Assembly: GCA_002403095.1 (NCBI GenBank)
Contig: DHHC01000049.1
Coordinates: 1 to 22,670, forward strand
DNA from: Leptolinea sp. UBA4782
GTDB lineage: Bacteria; Chloroflexota; Anaerolineae; Anaerolineales; Anaerolineaceae
DNA length: 22,670 bases
Direction: 5' to 3'
Shown here: in pieces, positions 1-7,348 of the stretch
Layout: every line of letters starts with the position of its first letter
Position numbering within the stretch: position 1 is the stretch's first letter
Notes under the pieces: model-generated
Told to the model about the DNA's origin: nothing
What the model saw: the letters and a program-made list of their open reading frames with translations, nothing else
The model's database searches: none
Position numbers and translations under genes: made by a program

Positions 1-983
1 AGGCGGTTGGAGTCAACCGCACCCAGCAGGCTGCAATCGGTGTTGAGGGCAACAGCAGTGACCCTGCCTTGGAAGGATGTGATCAGGAAAAGCGTGGATC
101 CCTTGGCGGTGTCAAAAAGGCGGATGGTGTTGTCTTGGGCGGCTGCAAAGCAGGTGCCATCCCCGGAGAAGGCCCCTGCCAGGGCGGAATTTTTAAGCGA
201 GTCGATCCCGATATACAACTCTTTACCGGCTGTTCCGCCTGGCAGCTGCCAGCGCCTGACCTGTTCCTTAAGAGTGTACGAGAAAAGCGTCTTACCGTCA
301 GCGCTGAACTGTAGCAGGCTGGGGGCGGATTGGTGCCCTTTAAGGGTGTAATCCTTGCTCCAGTCTGAAGTGTCCCACAGGTGCACCAGGGAGTCGCCTG
401 TGCTGGCGGAAAGCTGGCTGCCATCCTGGCTGAAGACCAGGGCTGCGACCGCCTGGTATCCTGCCTGCAACTCTGAAATGACCTTTCCAGATTGCAGCTC
501 CCAGACCATGATTTTTCCGCCGGCACTGCCGGCTGCCAGCCTGCTGCCATCCGGGCTGAACGCCAGGCTAAGCAAAGGGTAGGGTGTGGGGAGGGTGACC
601 TTGAAGGCAAGGTCACCGGCAGAGAAGATTGCGATTCCCCGGGTGGTGGCTGCTGCCACCTGGCTGCCATCCGGGCTCCAGGCCAGCTGGGTGGCATAAC
701 CGCTGCCGTATGTTGCCAGCAGGGTTAACCGTTCTACATTATCTGGATTGATGGCTTCTGATGGACTGAAGTGGGGAGTGCCTGCCAGGGCTGGCACCAG
801 CGGGGTGGAGGTTGGTGCCTGGGTGGGTATGGGTGATGGGGAGGGCGATGCTGCCGTCTTCTTTGGAATTCCGGTTGGCGCGGCAGTGCCCAGGCTGACA
901 GGTTCACAGCTCGCAAGCAGAAGGATCGCTGCCATCCAGAAGAGGATGCCTTGAAAGCTTTTTGCAATTCCGGATTCTCTCAT
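1..983 (-). CDS. WD40-repeat lipoprotein, 3' end outside window
   Basis: Probable surface-anchored beta-propeller lipoprotein; partner unknown. Reading the minus strand from ATG at 983 gives about 327 codons with no stop before the window edge, so the C-terminus is missing. Residues 1-26 form a lipoprotein signal (hydrophobic core, then LLLASC with the lipidated Cys at 26). A Pro/Ser/Thr linker follows (about 35-70). From about residue 85 come repeats of the FSPDGSRLAA ... VWEL/LWD type. The DNA for these repeats recurs near 414, 539 and 660, a spacing of about 41 residues, as expected for WD40 blades. At least five blades are visible, some degenerate. The gene is divergent from the HIT gene. 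There is no convincing Shine-Dalgarno; an extended -10 box lies 10 nt before the ATG. The family is confident, the role is not. Confidence 0.85.
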   Translation of the reverse strand, partial: MRESGIAKSFQGILFWMAAILLLASCEPVSLGTAAPTGIPKKTAASPSPSPIPTQAPTSTPLVPALAGTPHFSPSEAINPDNVERLTLLATYGSGYATQLAWSPDGSQVAAATTRGIAIFSAGDLAFKVTLPTPYPLLSLAFSPDGSRLAAGSAGGKIMVWELQSGKVISELQAGYQAVAALVFSQDGSQLSASTGDSLVHLWDTSDWSKDYTLKGHQSAPSLLQFSADGKTLFSYTLKEQVRRWQLPGGTAGKELYIGIDSLKNSALAGAFSGDGTCFAAAQDNTIRLFDTAKGSTLFLITSFQGRVTAVALNTDCSLLGAVDSNR

Positions 984-993
984 GACTTGATCC

Positions 994-1002
994 AGTATAA
1001 CA
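994..1002 (-). promoter_or_regulatory. Extended -10 box for the WD40 lipoprotein gene
   Basis: The minus strand reads TGTTATACT, an extended -10 (TGnTATAAT-like). It ends 10 nt before the ATG at 983, so transcription should begin about 3-4 nt upstream of the start codon. No good -35 is seen. Confidence 0.5.
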
Positions 1003-1126
1003 TGCAGCAAAATAGAAGCTTTTCAAGGCTGCCGGTTATTCAGCTTCTGGCATGCATAAGCAATTGGAGATAAAATATTCATAGCCTTACTTCAATTTGG
1101 GCTTATTCTACCTGTAAGGTGGTGCT

Positions 1127-1609
1127 ATGAAACGAATGTGGTCACCCTGGCGCATGAAATACATCGACCAGCCCGGAGAAAACAATGGTTGTTTTTTCTG
1201 TGAAGCGGCTGCCAACCCGCAGGATCCTCAGCAACTGGTGGTGCACGACGGCAGCCGCGCATTTGTGATCGTCAACCGCTACCCGTACGCCAGCGGACAC
1301 ATCATGGTCGTCCCCAGGGAGCATATTCCCTCCCTGGCAGGCATGGAGCCTGATGTGCTGCAGGAGCTGATCGGCCTGCTGGCCAGAGCCCAGAGTTTGC
1401 TGCAGGCGGTTTATCAGCCCGAGGGTTTCAATATCGGCGCGAACCTGGGTGCTGCAGCTGGGGCAGGTGTACCGGGTCACTTCCATTTCCACATCGTGCC
1501 GCGCTGGGTGGGTGATACCAACTTCATGAGCACACTTGGCGAGACCCGTGTCCTGCCGGAAGAGGTCTCCGAGACACACAGGCGTTTGCAGCAGGCCTGG
1601 CATTCGTAA
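1127..1609 (+). CDS. HIT family hydrolase, Ap4A phosphorylase-like
   Basis: Cytosolic nucleotide-binding protein of 160 aa. The signature is H118-F-H120-F-H122 in GHFHFHIVPRW, the histidine triad that attacks the alpha-phosphate of dinucleoside polyphosphates or nucleotide conjugates. The N-terminus (WSPWRMKYI, then CFFC with Cys22 and Cys25) and the GHIMVVPREH segment (57-66) resemble the actinobacterial branch that includes the Ap4A phosphorylase Rv2613c. Substrate assignment (Ap4A versus another nucleotide) is inference. The start is supported by AAGGTGG 6 nt upstream. The gene stands alone: divergent from the WD40 gene and followed by a hairpin terminator. Confidence 0.9.
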   Translation: MKRMWSPWRMKYIDQPGENNGCFFCEAAANPQDPQQLVVHDGSRAFVIVNRYPYASGHIMVVPREHIPSLAGMEPDVLQELIGLLARAQSLLQAVYQPEGFNIGANLGAAAGAGVPGHFHFHIVPRWVGDTNFMSTLGETRVLPEEVSETHRRLQQAWHS

Positions 1610-1616
1610 CCCGCAG

Positions 1617-1650
1617 CCCCTGATCCCTGAACCGGTCAGGGGTTCTCCTT
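1617..1650 (+). terminator. Hairpin terminator after the HIT gene
   Basis: CCCCTGA (1617-1623) pairs with TCAGGGG (1636-1642) around a 12-nt loop, followed by the pyrimidine-rich TTCTCCTTT. It lies 8 nt after the HIT stop codon. The T-run is imperfect, so termination strength is uncertain. Confidence 0.6.
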
Positions 1651-1717
1651 TCAAATTTGAAAATCTGTAATAGCAATGTTGGTTTGATAGTGACTAGGAT
1701 TCTTTCTTTGATATCGC

Positions 1718-1723
1718 TATAAT
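1718..1723 (+). promoter_or_regulatory. -10 box for the 1750 lipoprotein gene
   Basis: A perfect TATAAT lies 27 nt before the ATG at 1750, so the leader would be about 20 nt and would include the AAAGGAGG ribosome site. No clear -35 at the usual spacing. Confidence 0.5.
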
Positions 1724-1749
1724 GGTTAATATTATTAAAGGAGGATGAT

Positions 1750-2766
1750 ATGAAACGCTGCTGGCATTTATTCATTAGCCTGGTCATCATTTTTATTGTC
1801 CTGCAAGCCTGCAACCTGCCTGGTGGAGGTAGCAGCAACGCAGAACCCACAAAGGAAGCCCCAAAGGTAGATGTTGAGAAGACTGAGGAGGTACTGCAAG
1901 AGCGCGAAACCGAAGTAGCGGAAAAAGCCACCCAAAATGCCATTCCCCCCACGCTGCCGCCGACTGAAGCGCCAACCTATACACCTTACCCGACCTACAC
2001 CTCCCAGCCGGTAGTTGAGGCGACCAACCCACCGGCTCCAACTGTTGAAGTGAAGGTGGATATGAGCGAGAAGATCAAGGATGCCAACATTCTGGTCTTT
2101 GAGGATGTACGCGGGTTTTATGACCTGGCGCCTTGGGTAACGCGCGTAACACAATCTATGGATCTGAACCATGTTACCAATGTCGGGGATGCATTGGGAA
2201 ACTTCCAGAAAGAGATTTACTCCCCAACCAAGTGGGACCTGATCATCATTTCTGTCGAAGTGCGCACAAATTTCAGCGGTGAGATGTTTGATGGCGTGAT
2301 CGACCGGCTTAATGATGGCGCTGCAGTGATCATTGAACTGTGGCACCTGGACCAGATCGCCAACGGGCGCATTGCCCCCTTGATGAGTCAGTGCGGCGTC
2401 AGTTTCCAGCGCAACTGGGAACGCCCTTACAATTATGATCCGCTGGATTACTCTATGTACTGGCTGGATACCAGCAGCCCGATTATTTCCTCCCCGAATA
2501 TGGTGGATCCTTTGTATAGTTCGACCAACTACTGGTTCACTGATGCGGGGGACCAGATCAAGCTTGCCAGCGGCGGGAAAGCAACCATGCTGGCAGGGTT
2601 GTACCCCAAGGAGAAAAGCTCATACGGTACGCTGGCTTCCTGTGAGGACGGGCGCATGATCTTCCAGACTTTCTCCACCCACGACTACAAGTATGAGCAG
2701 ATGATCCCGTTATGGGAAAACTATATTGTCAATACTCTCACTGCTCACTTTAATTATGTAAAATAG
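1750..2766 (+). CDS. Lipoprotein with coiled-coil and Pro/Thr linker, unknown C-terminal domain
   Basis: Predicted membrane-anchored extracytoplasmic protein, 338 aa. The signal peptide ends in VLQAC, placing the lipid-modified Cys at 21. Residues 33-62 are highly charged (VDVEKTEEVLQERETEV) and likely helical. Residues 64-100 are a Pro/Thr/Tyr-rich wall-spanning linker. The rest is a compact domain beginning ANILVFEDVRGF, with alternating strands and helices (WDLIIISVEV, AAVIIELWHL) reminiscent of Rossmann-like or glutamine-amidotransferase-like folds, but I see no catalytic triad. It is aromatic-rich, with two domain cysteines (CGVSF, SCEDG) that could form a disulphide. The start is set by AAAGGAGG 6 nt upstream. 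A hairpin follows. Function unknown. Confidence 0.85.
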   Translation: MKRCWHLFISLVIIFIVLQACNLPGGGSSNAEPTKEAPKVDVEKTEEVLQERETEVAEKATQNAIPPTLPPTEAPTYTPYPTYTSQPVVEATNPPAPTVEVKVDMSEKIKDANILVFEDVRGFYDLAPWVTRVTQSMDLNHVTNVGDALGNFQKEIYSPTKWDLIIISVEVRTNFSGEMFDGVIDRLNDGAAVIIELWHLDQIANGRIAPLMSQCGVSFQRNWERPYNYDPLDYSMYWLDTSSPIISSPNMVDPLYSSTNYWFTDAGDQIKLASGGKATMLAGLYPKEKSSYGTLASCEDGRMIFQTFSTHDYKYEQMIPLWENYIVNTLTAHFNYVK

Positions 2767-2790
2767 AGTAGCCAGTCTGTGATTTCTTTC

Positions 2791-2814
2791 CGCCTGGCAG
2801 TACCCTGCCAGGCG
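2791..2814 (+). terminator. Strong perfect hairpin between lipoprotein and SagB-type genes
   Basis: CGCCTGGCAG (2791-2800) and CTGCCAGGCG (2805-2814) form a perfect 10-bp stem with a TACC loop. The following bases (GATTCATTC) are not a strong T-run. It may be a weak terminator or an mRNA 3'-end stabiliser. Confidence 0.55.
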
Positions 2815-2843
2815 GATTCATTCACCACCGAAAAGAGGTAGAA

Positions 2844-3584
2844 ATGTACGTAACCGGAAAAGACTACATGATCTCATCCCGCTATAGCACGCTCCCGCCC
2901 TCAGCCCAGTCGCAGGGAGAACCGCAGCCCCCACTTGAGTTGCCGGTTCCAGCAGGCGCTACTGTAATTCCCCTGCCGAAATCGCAAGAGGTAAAGCTGC
3001 CGCCGCAAGACCTGCCTGGATTGATTGAAAAACGCCGCACATTGCGCCATTACAAACAAGATCCGATCTCCCTTGAGGAGTTGTCATTCTTCCTGTGGGC
3101 CAGCCAGGGGGTTGAGCGGGTCAGCAGCCGCCCGGTCACCATGCGCACGGTTCCCTCAGCCGGGGCGCGCCATGCCTTTGAGACTTACCTGCTGATCAAC
3201 CAGGTGGAAAGCATGAAACAGGGTCTATACCGTTATGCCGCTATCGACCACGCCCTGGTTGAAATCTCGCTCGACCCGGAATGGAACCCCAGGCTGACGC
3301 ATGCCTGCCTGGACCAGAACCAGGTGGCTACCAGCGCGGTGACGTTCTTCTGGGTGGCGATACTGGAAAGAATGTACTGGCGCTACAGTGAACGCAGTTT
3401 CCGCTACCTGCACCTGGATGCCGGGCATGTCTGCCAGAACCTGTACCTTGCCGCCGAAGCAGCGAACTGCGGGGTGTGTGCGATTGCTGCCTTTGATGAT
3501 GAATTGGTAAACGACGCCCTGGGTTTGGATGGGGATACCCAGTTTGCTATTTATGTTGCATCTCTTGGGAAGCGGGAAGAATAA
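2844..3584 (+). CDS. SagB-type nitroreductase-family FMN oxidoreductase
   Basis: 246-aa cytosolic flavoprotein of the nitroreductase superfamily, SagB/ThcOx branch. Members of this branch oxidise azolines to azoles in peptide natural-product pathways, but many are stand-alone with unknown substrates. Diagnostic segments are RRTLRHY (64-70) near the start of the fold, PSAGARH (104-110) for FMN phosphate binding, and FRYLHLDAGHVCQNLYLAA (186-203), the typical dimer/flavin helix. The first 55 residues are a Pro-rich extension. AGAGG lies 7 nt before the ATG. No YcaO cyclodehydratase, precursor peptide or transporter is nearby, so an azole-forming role is not supported. A thioesterase gene follows after 2 nt. 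A general flavin reductase is the safer guess. Confidence 0.87.
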   Translation: MYVTGKDYMISSRYSTLPPSAQSQGEPQPPLELPVPAGATVIPLPKSQEVKLPPQDLPGLIEKRRTLRHYKQDPISLEELSFFLWASQGVERVSSRPVTMRTVPSAGARHAFETYLLINQVESMKQGLYRYAAIDHALVEISLDPEWNPRLTHACLDQNQVATSAVTFFWVAILERMYWRYSERSFRYLHLDAGHVCQNLYLAAEAANCGVCAIAAFDDELVNDALGLDGDTQFAIYVASLGKREE

Positions 3585-3586
3585 TT

Positions 3587-4003
3587 ATGGATGTTGTATC
3601 TTTTACCACCCATCACCTCATTAAGAGTGAAGACCTGAACCACCATGGGACGTTGTATGCCGGCCGGTCCGCCGAATGGTTCGTTGAATCCGGTTTTACC
3701 GCTGCGGCCAGCCTGTGCGGTCCAGAGCATATCCTGTGCGTCATGATCCACGGGATGGAATTTTCGCGCCCTGTGCAGCGTGGCGAGATCGTGACCTTCA
3801 CCAGCAAGATCGTCCTGACCGGAAAAACCAGCCTGGTGGCTTATGTGGCTGCGACTGTATTGGGGCAGCTGGCGCTGGAAGGTTTCCTGACCTTTGTCAA
3901 CGTGGACCTGCAGGGGAAACCGCAGCCGCACGGGCTTGTGATAGAACCCGTCTCACCGGAAGATGCGGCCTTGCAGGAACGCGCAAAGGCGCTTAAGAAA
4001 TAA
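3587..4003 (+). CDS. Hot-dog fold acyl-CoA thioesterase
   Basis: 138-aa cytosolic protein with the hot-dog acyl-CoA hydrolase pattern. DLNHHGTLYAGRSAEWFVES (16-35) matches the N-x-x-G-x-L-F-G-G-x-x-x-x-W-x-D segment of YciA/BFIT-type thioesterases, with Asn18 and Gly21 in the expected places. Strands rich in MEFSRPVQRGEIVTF and LVAYVAATV follow. It would release a free acid and CoA from an acyl-CoA; chain preference cannot be read from sequence. The ATG lies 2 nt after the stop of the SagB-type gene, whose last codons (GGGAAGAA) provide a weak ribosome site, so the two are translationally coupled. It ends tail-to-tail with the CYTH gene, 7 nt apart. Confidence 0.85.
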   Translation: MDVVSFTTHHLIKSEDLNHHGTLYAGRSAEWFVESGFTAAASLCGPEHILCVMIHGMEFSRPVQRGEIVTFTSKIVLTGKTSLVAYVAATVLGQLALEGFLTFVNVDLQGKPQPHGLVIEPVSPEDAALQERAKALKK

Positions 4004-4010
4004 GCGGACC

Positions 4011-4616
4011 TCATCCCAGGTCGGCGGGGATGACACCCAGGTCTTCAGCGCTCAGGTGAATACCCTCGAATGCCTGGAAGGTAAGATTCTCCACCTTCAC
4101 TTTCTTTGTATTCCGCAGCTGGCTGAACAGCCCCAAATAACTGTTTGGGATGCTATCTGTCCAGTGTAAACCCAGCATGTCAGCCACGGCGTGGATGGTT
4201 TGGATATCTTCGCCTTCAATTTCACAAAAATTCCCGTAGGGCAGCTCATCCAGTAAAACCTCGCAATCCGACAGCGTGTATGCGGTGCGGTATTTTTCGT
4301 AGATGACGGCTACCTCGTATCCGAGCGCTTGCAGGAATTCCCGGGCTGCGTTGAAATCACTGACTTCAAATTCAATCTCGCGCCGCACCATGACGCCATC
4401 CTGCAACCGGGTGGAATCTTTATACGTCAGGTGCGCCTGGCTATCCTTACGCAGGCGCAGCACCTGCTGGCTTTGCATCAGGGTATGGTTTGCAGAATCA
4501 AAGCGCAAGTTGGTTTCCAATACGCGCGGTTCCAGCAGAACTGCGCCGGACAGGATCAGCTTGTCCTGCAGTGACTCGAGGTTGGTTATATAGAACTTGA
4601 CTTCAATCTCTTCCAT
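4011..4616 (-). CDS. CYTH domain protein (class IV adenylate cyclase / ThTPase-like)
   Basis: 201-aa cytosolic triphosphate-tunnel enzyme. The N-terminal ExExK signature is E3-x-E5-x-K7 in MEEIEVKF. Other tunnel residues are visible: LRLRK (53-57), LTYK (63-66), REIEFEV (79-85), EKYR (107-110) and LLDELPYGNFCEIEG (121-135). Members hydrolyse triphosphates such as thiamine triphosphate or inorganic triphosphate, or make cAMP (CyaB). The length suits CyaB-like proteins, but the activity cannot be decided here. It is the last gene of a minus-strand unit and overlaps the preceding membrane-protein gene by 14 nt, so translation is coupled. Residues 170-201 form an extra C-terminal tail after the usual domain. 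Confidence 0.88.
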   Translation of the reverse strand: MEEIEVKFYITNLESLQDKLILSGAVLLEPRVLETNLRFDSANHTLMQSQQVLRLRKDSQAHLTYKDSTRLQDGVMVRREIEFEVSDFNAAREFLQALGYEVAVIYEKYRTAYTLSDCEVLLDELPYGNFCEIEGEDIQTIHAVADMLGLHWTDSIPNSYLGLFSQLRNTKKVKVENLTFQAFEGIHLSAEDLGVIPADLG

Positions 4617-5070
4617 TTGAGTACTGCTCTTCCTCTGCCGGGGCAGGTGGCGAGGGAAGGGATTTACCCTCTGGGTGTAAGGGTGGATGTGCTGCCAGCA
4701 CAGCCAGCGTGAATACCAGGAAAAAGACGGTCACAGCCAGTATGAAGATGTCATTGGTACGAGCGACCGGGCTGCGGGTCAGCAGCAGGCGGTCGAGCCA
4801 GTACCAGGCAGCGAAAAGAATGGCTACACTTCCCGACAGCGGGCGGTAACCGGGCAGCCCGAGCCAGAGCCAAACGCCAGCAGCCAGCATACTGATCCCG
4901 AAAACAGCCCCGCTGACGGCCAGGTAAAGCGGGGGAACGCTAATCTCCAAAGTGGTCAGGACAGCGGAGAATACCAGCGCCTGCCGCATCCGCATCCAGC
5001 CCAGCACAGATGCCAGAAGGAACAGGAACACCAACACAATCAGATCAAAGGTCCTGTTCTGCCGTTTCAT
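4603..5070 (-). CDS. Small four-span membrane protein, unknown function
   Basis: 155 aa if started at the ATG at 5070 (MKRQNRTFDL), 5 nt after the stop of the glycosyltransferase gene. A GTG at 5097 would add nine residues and overlap that gene by 22 nt; neither start has a Shine-Dalgarno, and I prefer the ATG because reinitiation explains it. Four hydrophobic segments are visible (about 10-25, 47-63, 76-90 and 112-130), followed by a Pro-rich cytoplasmic-type tail (HPPLHPEGKSLPSPPAPAEEE). No motif is recognised. Its place between a GT39-like enzyme and a CYTH enzyme, with overlaps on both sides, suggests a role in the same envelope process, but that is inference. Confidence 0.75.
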   Translation of the reverse strand: MKRQNRTFDLIVLVFLFLLASVLGWMRMRQALVFSAVLTTLEISVPPLYLAVSGAVFGISMLAAGVWLWLGLPGYRPLSGSVAILFAAWYWLDRLLLTRSPVARTNDIFILAVTVFFLVFTLAVLAAHPPLHPEGKSLPSPPAPAEEEQYSNGRD

Positions 5071-5075
5071 TGCAG

Positions 5076-7256
5076 TTATTGTAATGTAATTTCCCACAGG
5101 TGGACGTGCGAAGGTTCGCTGTCGTACGTGTTCTTTACATCGATCTCCAGGCGGTTGAGCGAAAGCCCGCCTGGCAATTCCACCGTGATGGTGCGCGGGT
5201 TGGGGTCCTGGGCAATCTCATAGGTTTGATCGAGGATACTATCACCGCTGGCATTAAATCCCTCCAGGCTGAGAGTGGTGGTAGCGCCGCCGATCCGCAT
5301 CAGGATGCGTTCAATTTGGCGCGGGGTATCCCATTCCAGGTTTACCTGCAAGGGGTTGGCTTCCAGGCTGCGCACCAGGCTCAGGTCATCGCCGTCAAAC
5401 AGGTTGCTGATGCTGCCCATGTCCAGGTAGGAATAAGACACCCGCGTTTCCATCCCCTGCACCTCGAGCACTTCTTCCTGCAGCACCTGGCGGGCGGCTT
5501 TTTCTTCCGCCAGGATGTCATCAAAGTTGTCTGCATAGCGCATGCGCACAAAGTAAAAGCCCGGCTCCCCGTTGGGGTAGGGCAGAACCTGAATCACCTG
5601 GATGTCGGTGAATTTGTCACTTTTGACTACCAGGCGGTATTCATCCGGGATCATCACAAACACGGTGTTTTCAATATCATCCCTGCGTTCGTTGAAATAC
5701 CCCTCCACTGACCCCATCCCAAATGGCAGACCGTCCTGGTAGAAGAAGCGTATGGTGGTGTCAGTCCCGTTCGCCCAGGAAGGCGAGACCAGGATCGGGG
5801 TGCCGGGATTCTCATCAAGATACTTGTTGATGGCCGCGGTCAACTGCCTGGCACCGTACTGCATCCCGCCCAATCCATAATCCTGCGACCATAAAGCGCC
5901 GACGGTCAACGCCTGTACACACAGGAAGATGTTGATCCCTGCCAGCAAGCCAAAAACGCCCAGGCTGGCAGCCTGCGCTATTCTTCTGCGGAAATCGGGC
6001 ACTTTATCCAGCAGCCAGTTGATTGCCAGCGCCCCAAGTAATGACATGGGAATGACCATGACCAGGATGCGGGTGATACCCAGCTTTACCAGGGCTGCCC
6101 CGCTGGGAGCTGCCAAAAAAGCGAAGAGCAGGATCCGGTATGCCGGCTGGCGGATGCGTGAAATTGCCAGGACAATCCCGAGCAGAACAAAGGGCAGCAT
6201 GAACCAGAAAATGTGACCGTAACCATCCATCTGGTGGCGGGCAAGGTCATGGTCGTTGCTGAAGAACCAGTACAGGGGGTTCAACCCGGACAGGTATTCT
6301 TTTCCAAACAATGCCAGCTTTTGACCCCAGGAGATATTCTGGATCCAGTAGGAGTTGAGCACCTGCAGGTGGCGCAGGGTTTCTTCTGGATGCACCAATT
6401 GGAAACGCAGCAGCGGCAGCCCAGAAACCAGGGTCATCCCGAACGCCGCTGCAACCGTTTTCCGTTGCTGCCAGTGGTAGCGGATATCTGAAACCAGGAA
6501 CAGCAGGACGCAAACCGCCAGCACCATCCGGATAGGACTGTAGGCGTAAAACGTCAGCGCTCCCAGCAGCACTGCCAGGTAGATCTTTTTGACCTCCCCT
6601 TTGCGGTAGAGCAGGTAGAAATACAAAAAGCCCGTAAACAGGCTGGCTGCCAGGGCAGTTTCGAAGGCTGTGCGCGAGTGCAGGAACCAGGCTGGGGTTA
6701 TGGAAAGCACCAGCACCCCCAGCCAGGGGCGGGTTGAGCCGAACACCTTCTTAAGGATCAACCCCAGCCAGCCGGCTGCGAGAGCAGTTACCAGCAGGGA
6801 AGCAGCCCGGGTGACAAACACGCTCTTTCCGAAGAGCAGGGTGGGCAGCACCTGCAGGTAGACCGAAGTGCCAAGGTTGTACTGGTAGGAGTTGAGGAAG
6901 TATGTGGGAAACAGCAGACCGTCGCTGCCCCTGGCACCGCGGTCAATGAACTCATCCGCCAGGACGGTTTGGACTGCCTCATCGGTAAAGAAGTAGATGG
7001 GGTAACTGGAAAGACCTGCCAGACGTGTAGCCAGGTAAACGGCGAGCGCCAGGGCGAAAAGCAGGGTATCGACCCTCACTCTGTGTGGAAGTACCCTCAA
7101 TGAGGGTTTCTGCTTCTGCACTAATTGTCCGGGTTGGTGTTGAAAGCCTTCCGGGGCGGAGTGCCTGGCCGGGTTTTTCACTGAATTCGGACGGATGCGC
7201 GCAAGCAACATTCGTCCCCCGGGCAATACATTTTTGTTGCCTAGTGAGCCAGACAT
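5076..7256 (-). CDS. GT39-like membrane glycosyltransferase with C-terminal beta-rich domain
   Basis: Large membrane protein, up to 726 aa. Residues about 63-450 hold some 11-12 hydrophobic segments of the GT-C fold. The first external loop carries FFTDEA (Asp92, Glu93), the acidic site used by PMT/ArnT-type enzymes to transfer sugar from a polyprenyl phosphate. About 275 soluble residues follow, ending in a beta-rich part (SNLFDGD, LRIGG, LPGGLSLNRLEIDV, HVHLWEITLQ) that looks like a discoidin-type carbohydrate-binding sandwich. Donor and acceptor are unknown. The first ATG sits 6 nt after a perfect extended -10 box, implying a leaderless mRNA. An alternative start at Met16 has GGGGGA upstream and would remove part of a 60-residue basic N-terminus. 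First gene of a three-gene unit. Confidence 0.85.
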   Translation of the reverse strand: MSGSLGNKNVLPGGRMLLARIRPNSVKNPARHSAPEGFQHQPGQLVQKQKPSLRVLPHRVRVDTLLFALALAVYLATRLAGLSSYPIYFFTDEAVQTVLADEFIDRGARGSDGLLFPTYFLNSYQYNLGTSVYLQVLPTLLFGKSVFVTRAASLLVTALAAGWLGLILKKVFGSTRPWLGVLVLSITPAWFLHSRTAFETALAASLFTGFLYFYLLYRKGEVKKIYLAVLLGALTFYAYSPIRMVLAVCVLLFLVSDIRYHWQQRKTVAAAFGMTLVSGLPLLRFQLVHPEETLRHLQVLNSYWIQNISWGQKLALFGKEYLSGLNPLYWFFSNDHDLARHQMDGYGHIFWFMLPFVLLGIVLAISRIRQPAYRILLFAFLAAPSGAALVKLGITRILVMVIPMSLLGALAINWLLDKVPDFRRRIAQAASLGVFGLLAGINIFLCVQALTVGALWSQDYGLGGMQYGARQLTAAINKYLDENPGTPILVSPSWANGTDTTIRFFYQDGLPFGMGSVEGYFNERRDDIENTVFVMIPDEYRLVVKSDKFTDIQVIQVLPYPNGEPGFYFVRMRYADNFDDILAEEKAARQVLQEEVLEVQGMETRVSYSYLDMGSISNLFDGDDLSLVRSLEANPLQVNLEWDTPRQIERILMRIGGATTTLSLEGFNASGDSILDQTYEIAQDPNPRTITVELPGGLSLNRLEIDVKNTYDSEPSHVHLWEITLQ

Positions 7257-7262
7257 GTCAAG

Positions 7263-7271
7263 ATTATAGCA
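7263..7271 (-). promoter_or_regulatory. Extended -10 box placed for a leaderless glycosyltransferase mRNA
   Basis: The minus strand reads TGCTATAAT, a perfect extended -10. Only CTTGAC separates it from the ATG at 7256, so the expected first transcribed base is the A of the start codon. No -35 is evident. Confidence 0.7.
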
Positions 7272-7308
7272 TTTCCAATTTGTTAAACCTCAATGCTGCT
7301 ATTTTCCT

Positions 7309-7314
7309 TATAAT
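7309..7314 (+). promoter_or_regulatory. -10 box of the rRNA methyltransferase operon
   Basis: A perfect TATAAT lies 34 nt upstream of the ATG at 7349. The leader would be about 28 nt and holds AGGAGG (7338-7343). It faces away from the leaderless promoter at 7263-7271, so the 92-bp gap is a divergent promoter region. The -35 is not clear. Confidence 0.55.
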
Positions 7315-7348
7315 ATAGTTACGAACGCACGGAACATAGGAGGCTGAC

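Noticed and set aside
410..690. Recurring CTGGCTGCCATCC-like segments suggesting a DNA repeat
   Set aside because: They encode the SPDGSxLAA part of successive WD40 blades at about 41-residue spacing, so they are protein repeats and not a CRISPR or mobile repeat.
83..697. 204-aa minus-strand open frame rich in Pro, Ser and Trp
   Set aside because: It is out of frame with the WD40 lipoprotein reading that starts at 983 and shows clear WD repeats and a lipobox. The alternative frame has shadow-like composition.
2844..3584. Azole-containing peptide (TOMM) biosynthesis cluster around the SagB-type gene
   Set aside because: No YcaO/cyclodehydratase, precursor peptide or dedicated exporter lies on either side.
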